From Pseudomonas veronii (GTDB lineage: Bacteria > Pseudomonadota > Gammaproteobacteria > Pseudomonadales > Pseudomonadaceae), in the NCBI RefSeq assembly GCF_001439695.1, contig NZ_JYLL01000007.1:248001-312000 (forward strand): 64,000 nt of DNA, given 5' to 3'. The notes beneath the pieces were generated by a model, which was not told the origin of the DNA, ran no database searches, and saw only the letters and a program-made list of their open reading frames with translations. Both the position numbers and the translations under genes were made by a program. Below are positions 62,963 to 64,000 of this stretch, piece by piece. Each line of letters begins with the position of its first letter. Positions within the stretch are counted from its first letter, which is position 1.

Positions 62963-64000
62963 ATGAATCGTACCAAGCAGATAACAGATTACCTCAAGGC
63001 GCGTTATGCGATTTTGGTCATTGAAACTTTCGAGGAGGAACGTGCACTCAGTGAAATTTCTGAAATCGCTAAGGCTCTTAGCCATCGGTTGTTCGTTTGG
63101 AACTCGACGGTAGGCGTCCAGATAAATGGCGTCGTTTCTGGGGATAAAACCTTTGATTTGAAAATGGCCTTGGACTTTTGCGAAGAAAAGGCGAAGGAGG
63201 AAGGCAGCAAAAATATTTTTGTTTTTTGTGATGCTCATAACTACCTTACCTCAAGATCAAATCCGGTCTATCGGCGTCGACTTCGAGATTTAGCCATAAA
63301 TATCCGCTCACGCGGATATCGAAGCAATTGCATTATCGTGGCCCCCAGCTTTGAAGTTGCCAACGATCTTCAAAAGGAAATCACGTTGATTGATTTTCCT
63401 TTGCCATCAAGAGATGAGGTTAAGGACCAGATAAATAATTTTGTTAATTCATGGCAAGGAAATAGTAGCGTTAAAATTGATCTTACTGCCGAAACCAAAG
63501 AGAAACTCATTGATGCTGCATTGGGCCTCACGGGATTGGAAATTGACAATAGCTTATCTCGTTCATTGGTATCCAGTCTGAGTGTAAATGAAAATACTGT
63601 AAAAGATTTGCTTTCCGAAAAAAAACAAATCATACGAAAAACAGGTATCTTGGAATACATTGACTCAAAGGTGAGTCTTGAAGATGTTGGAGGTCTGGCA
63701 ACTCTTAAGAAATGGCTCCACTTGCGTAGCCAGTGTTTTGGGCAGATTGCTCAGGAGTTCGGTGTTGGGACTCCGAAGGGTTTGCTCTTAACTGGAGTTC
63801 CTGGTTGCGGTAAGTCTTTAACAGCGAAATGCGTATCGTCGTCATGGAATATGCCCTTATTACGTTTGGACATGGGGAAAATTTTCCAAGGGGTGGTTGG
63901 CTCTTCAGAGTCCAATATTCGTTCCGCACTACGCACTGCCGAAGCTGTTTCGCCCTGCATCCTATGGATCGATGAAATTGAAAAAGGACTTTCCGGTTCT
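62963..64000 (+). CDS. Ycf46-like AAA+ ATPase, 3'-truncated by window edge
   Basis: 346 codons are visible and the gene continues beyond base 64000. The N-terminal domain (ILVIETFEEERALSEISEIA; LFVWNSTVGV; IFVFCDAHNYL; ITLIDFPLPSRDEVKDQI) and the helical linker (GLTGLEIDNSLSRSLV) fit the family of the chloroplast/cyanobacterial Ycf46 protein. The AAA+ core has Walker A GVPGCGKSLTAK (residues 279-290) and Walker B CILWIDEIEK (332-341), both intact. The gap from the radical-SAM stop is 27 bases, so it is part of the same transcript. Its substrate is unknown. Confidence 0.88.
   Translation, partial: MNRTKQITDYLKARYAILVIETFEEERALSEISEIAKALSHRLFVWNSTVGVQINGVVSGDKTFDLKMALDFCEEKAKEEGSKNIFVFCDAHNYLTSRSNPVYRRRLRDLAINIRSRGYRSNCIIVAPSFEVANDLQKEITLIDFPLPSRDEVKDQINNFVNSWQGNSSVKIDLTAETKEKLIDAALGLTGLEIDNSLSRSLVSSLSVNENTVKDLLSEKKQIIRKTGILEYIDSKVSLEDVGGLATLKKWLHLRSQCFGQIAQEFGVGTPKGLLLTGVPGCGKSLTAKCVSSSWNMPLLRLDMGKIFQGVVGSSESNIRSALRTAEAVSPCILWIDEIEKGLSGS

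Noticed and set aside
62942..63238. Minus-strand frame inside the AAA+ gene
   Set aside because: The plus-strand frame from 62963 is open to the window end and carries conserved Ycf46-like segments across this region.

Overview
The window comes from a Pseudomonas chromosome, most likely of the P. fluorescens group. The grounds are the high G+C coding style, the many REP/REPIN palindromes between genes (GTGGGAGCGGGCTTGCCCGCGA and GTAGGAGCGAGCTTGCTCGCGA types), the conserved order purL-mltF, guaB-guaA, the hisS/isc/secDF/queA block, and the Pseudomonas-style nag and tre phosphotransferase (PTS) loci. Most of the window is ordinary core genome. The last ~6 kb is A+T-rich and looks acquired.

Layout. 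1-6209: N-acetylglucosamine operon (nagA, cut by the window edge; SIS-type deaminase; nagF EIIA-HPr-EI; nagE EIICB). 6391-12350: a YqfO-like gene and purL on the minus strand, then mltF on the plus strand. 12478-20913: trehalose locus. A divergent treR faces an operon of EIIBC, trehalose-6-phosphate hydrolase, a maltoporin-like porin, a second EIIA-HPr-EI protein and a small EIIB-like protein without the phospho-cysteine. 21070-24199: guaB-guaA. 24440-26882: a zinc-ribbon hypothetical, a TauE/SafE permease and a divergent LysR regulator. 26913-31120: xseA, an M23 peptidase, a probable leucine leader peptide and leuA. 31293-33220: an omega-amidase/aminotransferase pair. 33335-48405: a long minus-strand series: iscR-iscS-iscU-iscA-hscB-hscA-fdx-iscX, then ndk, rlmN, pilF, rodZ, ispG, hisS, yfgM, bamB, der. 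48709-51225: cysE and trmJ (minus), suhB (plus). 51429-57503: a glycine-zipper protein, then queA-tgt-yajC-secD-secF. 57613-57697: tRNA-Leu(CAA).

Beyond the tRNA the composition changes: a DUF3077 protein, an orphan monohaem cytochrome c, a possible transposition-gene scrap, an AraC/GyrI-like regulator and a ~116-bp near-palindrome. Finally, at 60786-64000 and running off the window, comes a tightly packed four-gene cassette: a membrane protein with a PH-like domain; a DUF1257(Ycf35-like)-DUF2997 fusion; a small radical-SAM activase-like enzyme; and a Ycf46-like AAA+ ATPase. This is the best candidate for an undescribed system. Its function cannot be read from the sequence. A radical-SAM modification or activation module coupled to an AAA+ motor and a membrane sensor is the inference offered.

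Cooperation. The nag and tre loci each carry a complete private phosphorelay (EI, HPr and EIIA in one polypeptide) next to their permease. Each also carries one EIIB-like domain lacking the catalytic cysteine. The isc genes form one iron-sulfur assembly unit with a good type-1 IscR site over the iscR promoter. queA-tgt and yajC-secD-secF share one transcript direction, as is common in gammaproteobacteria.
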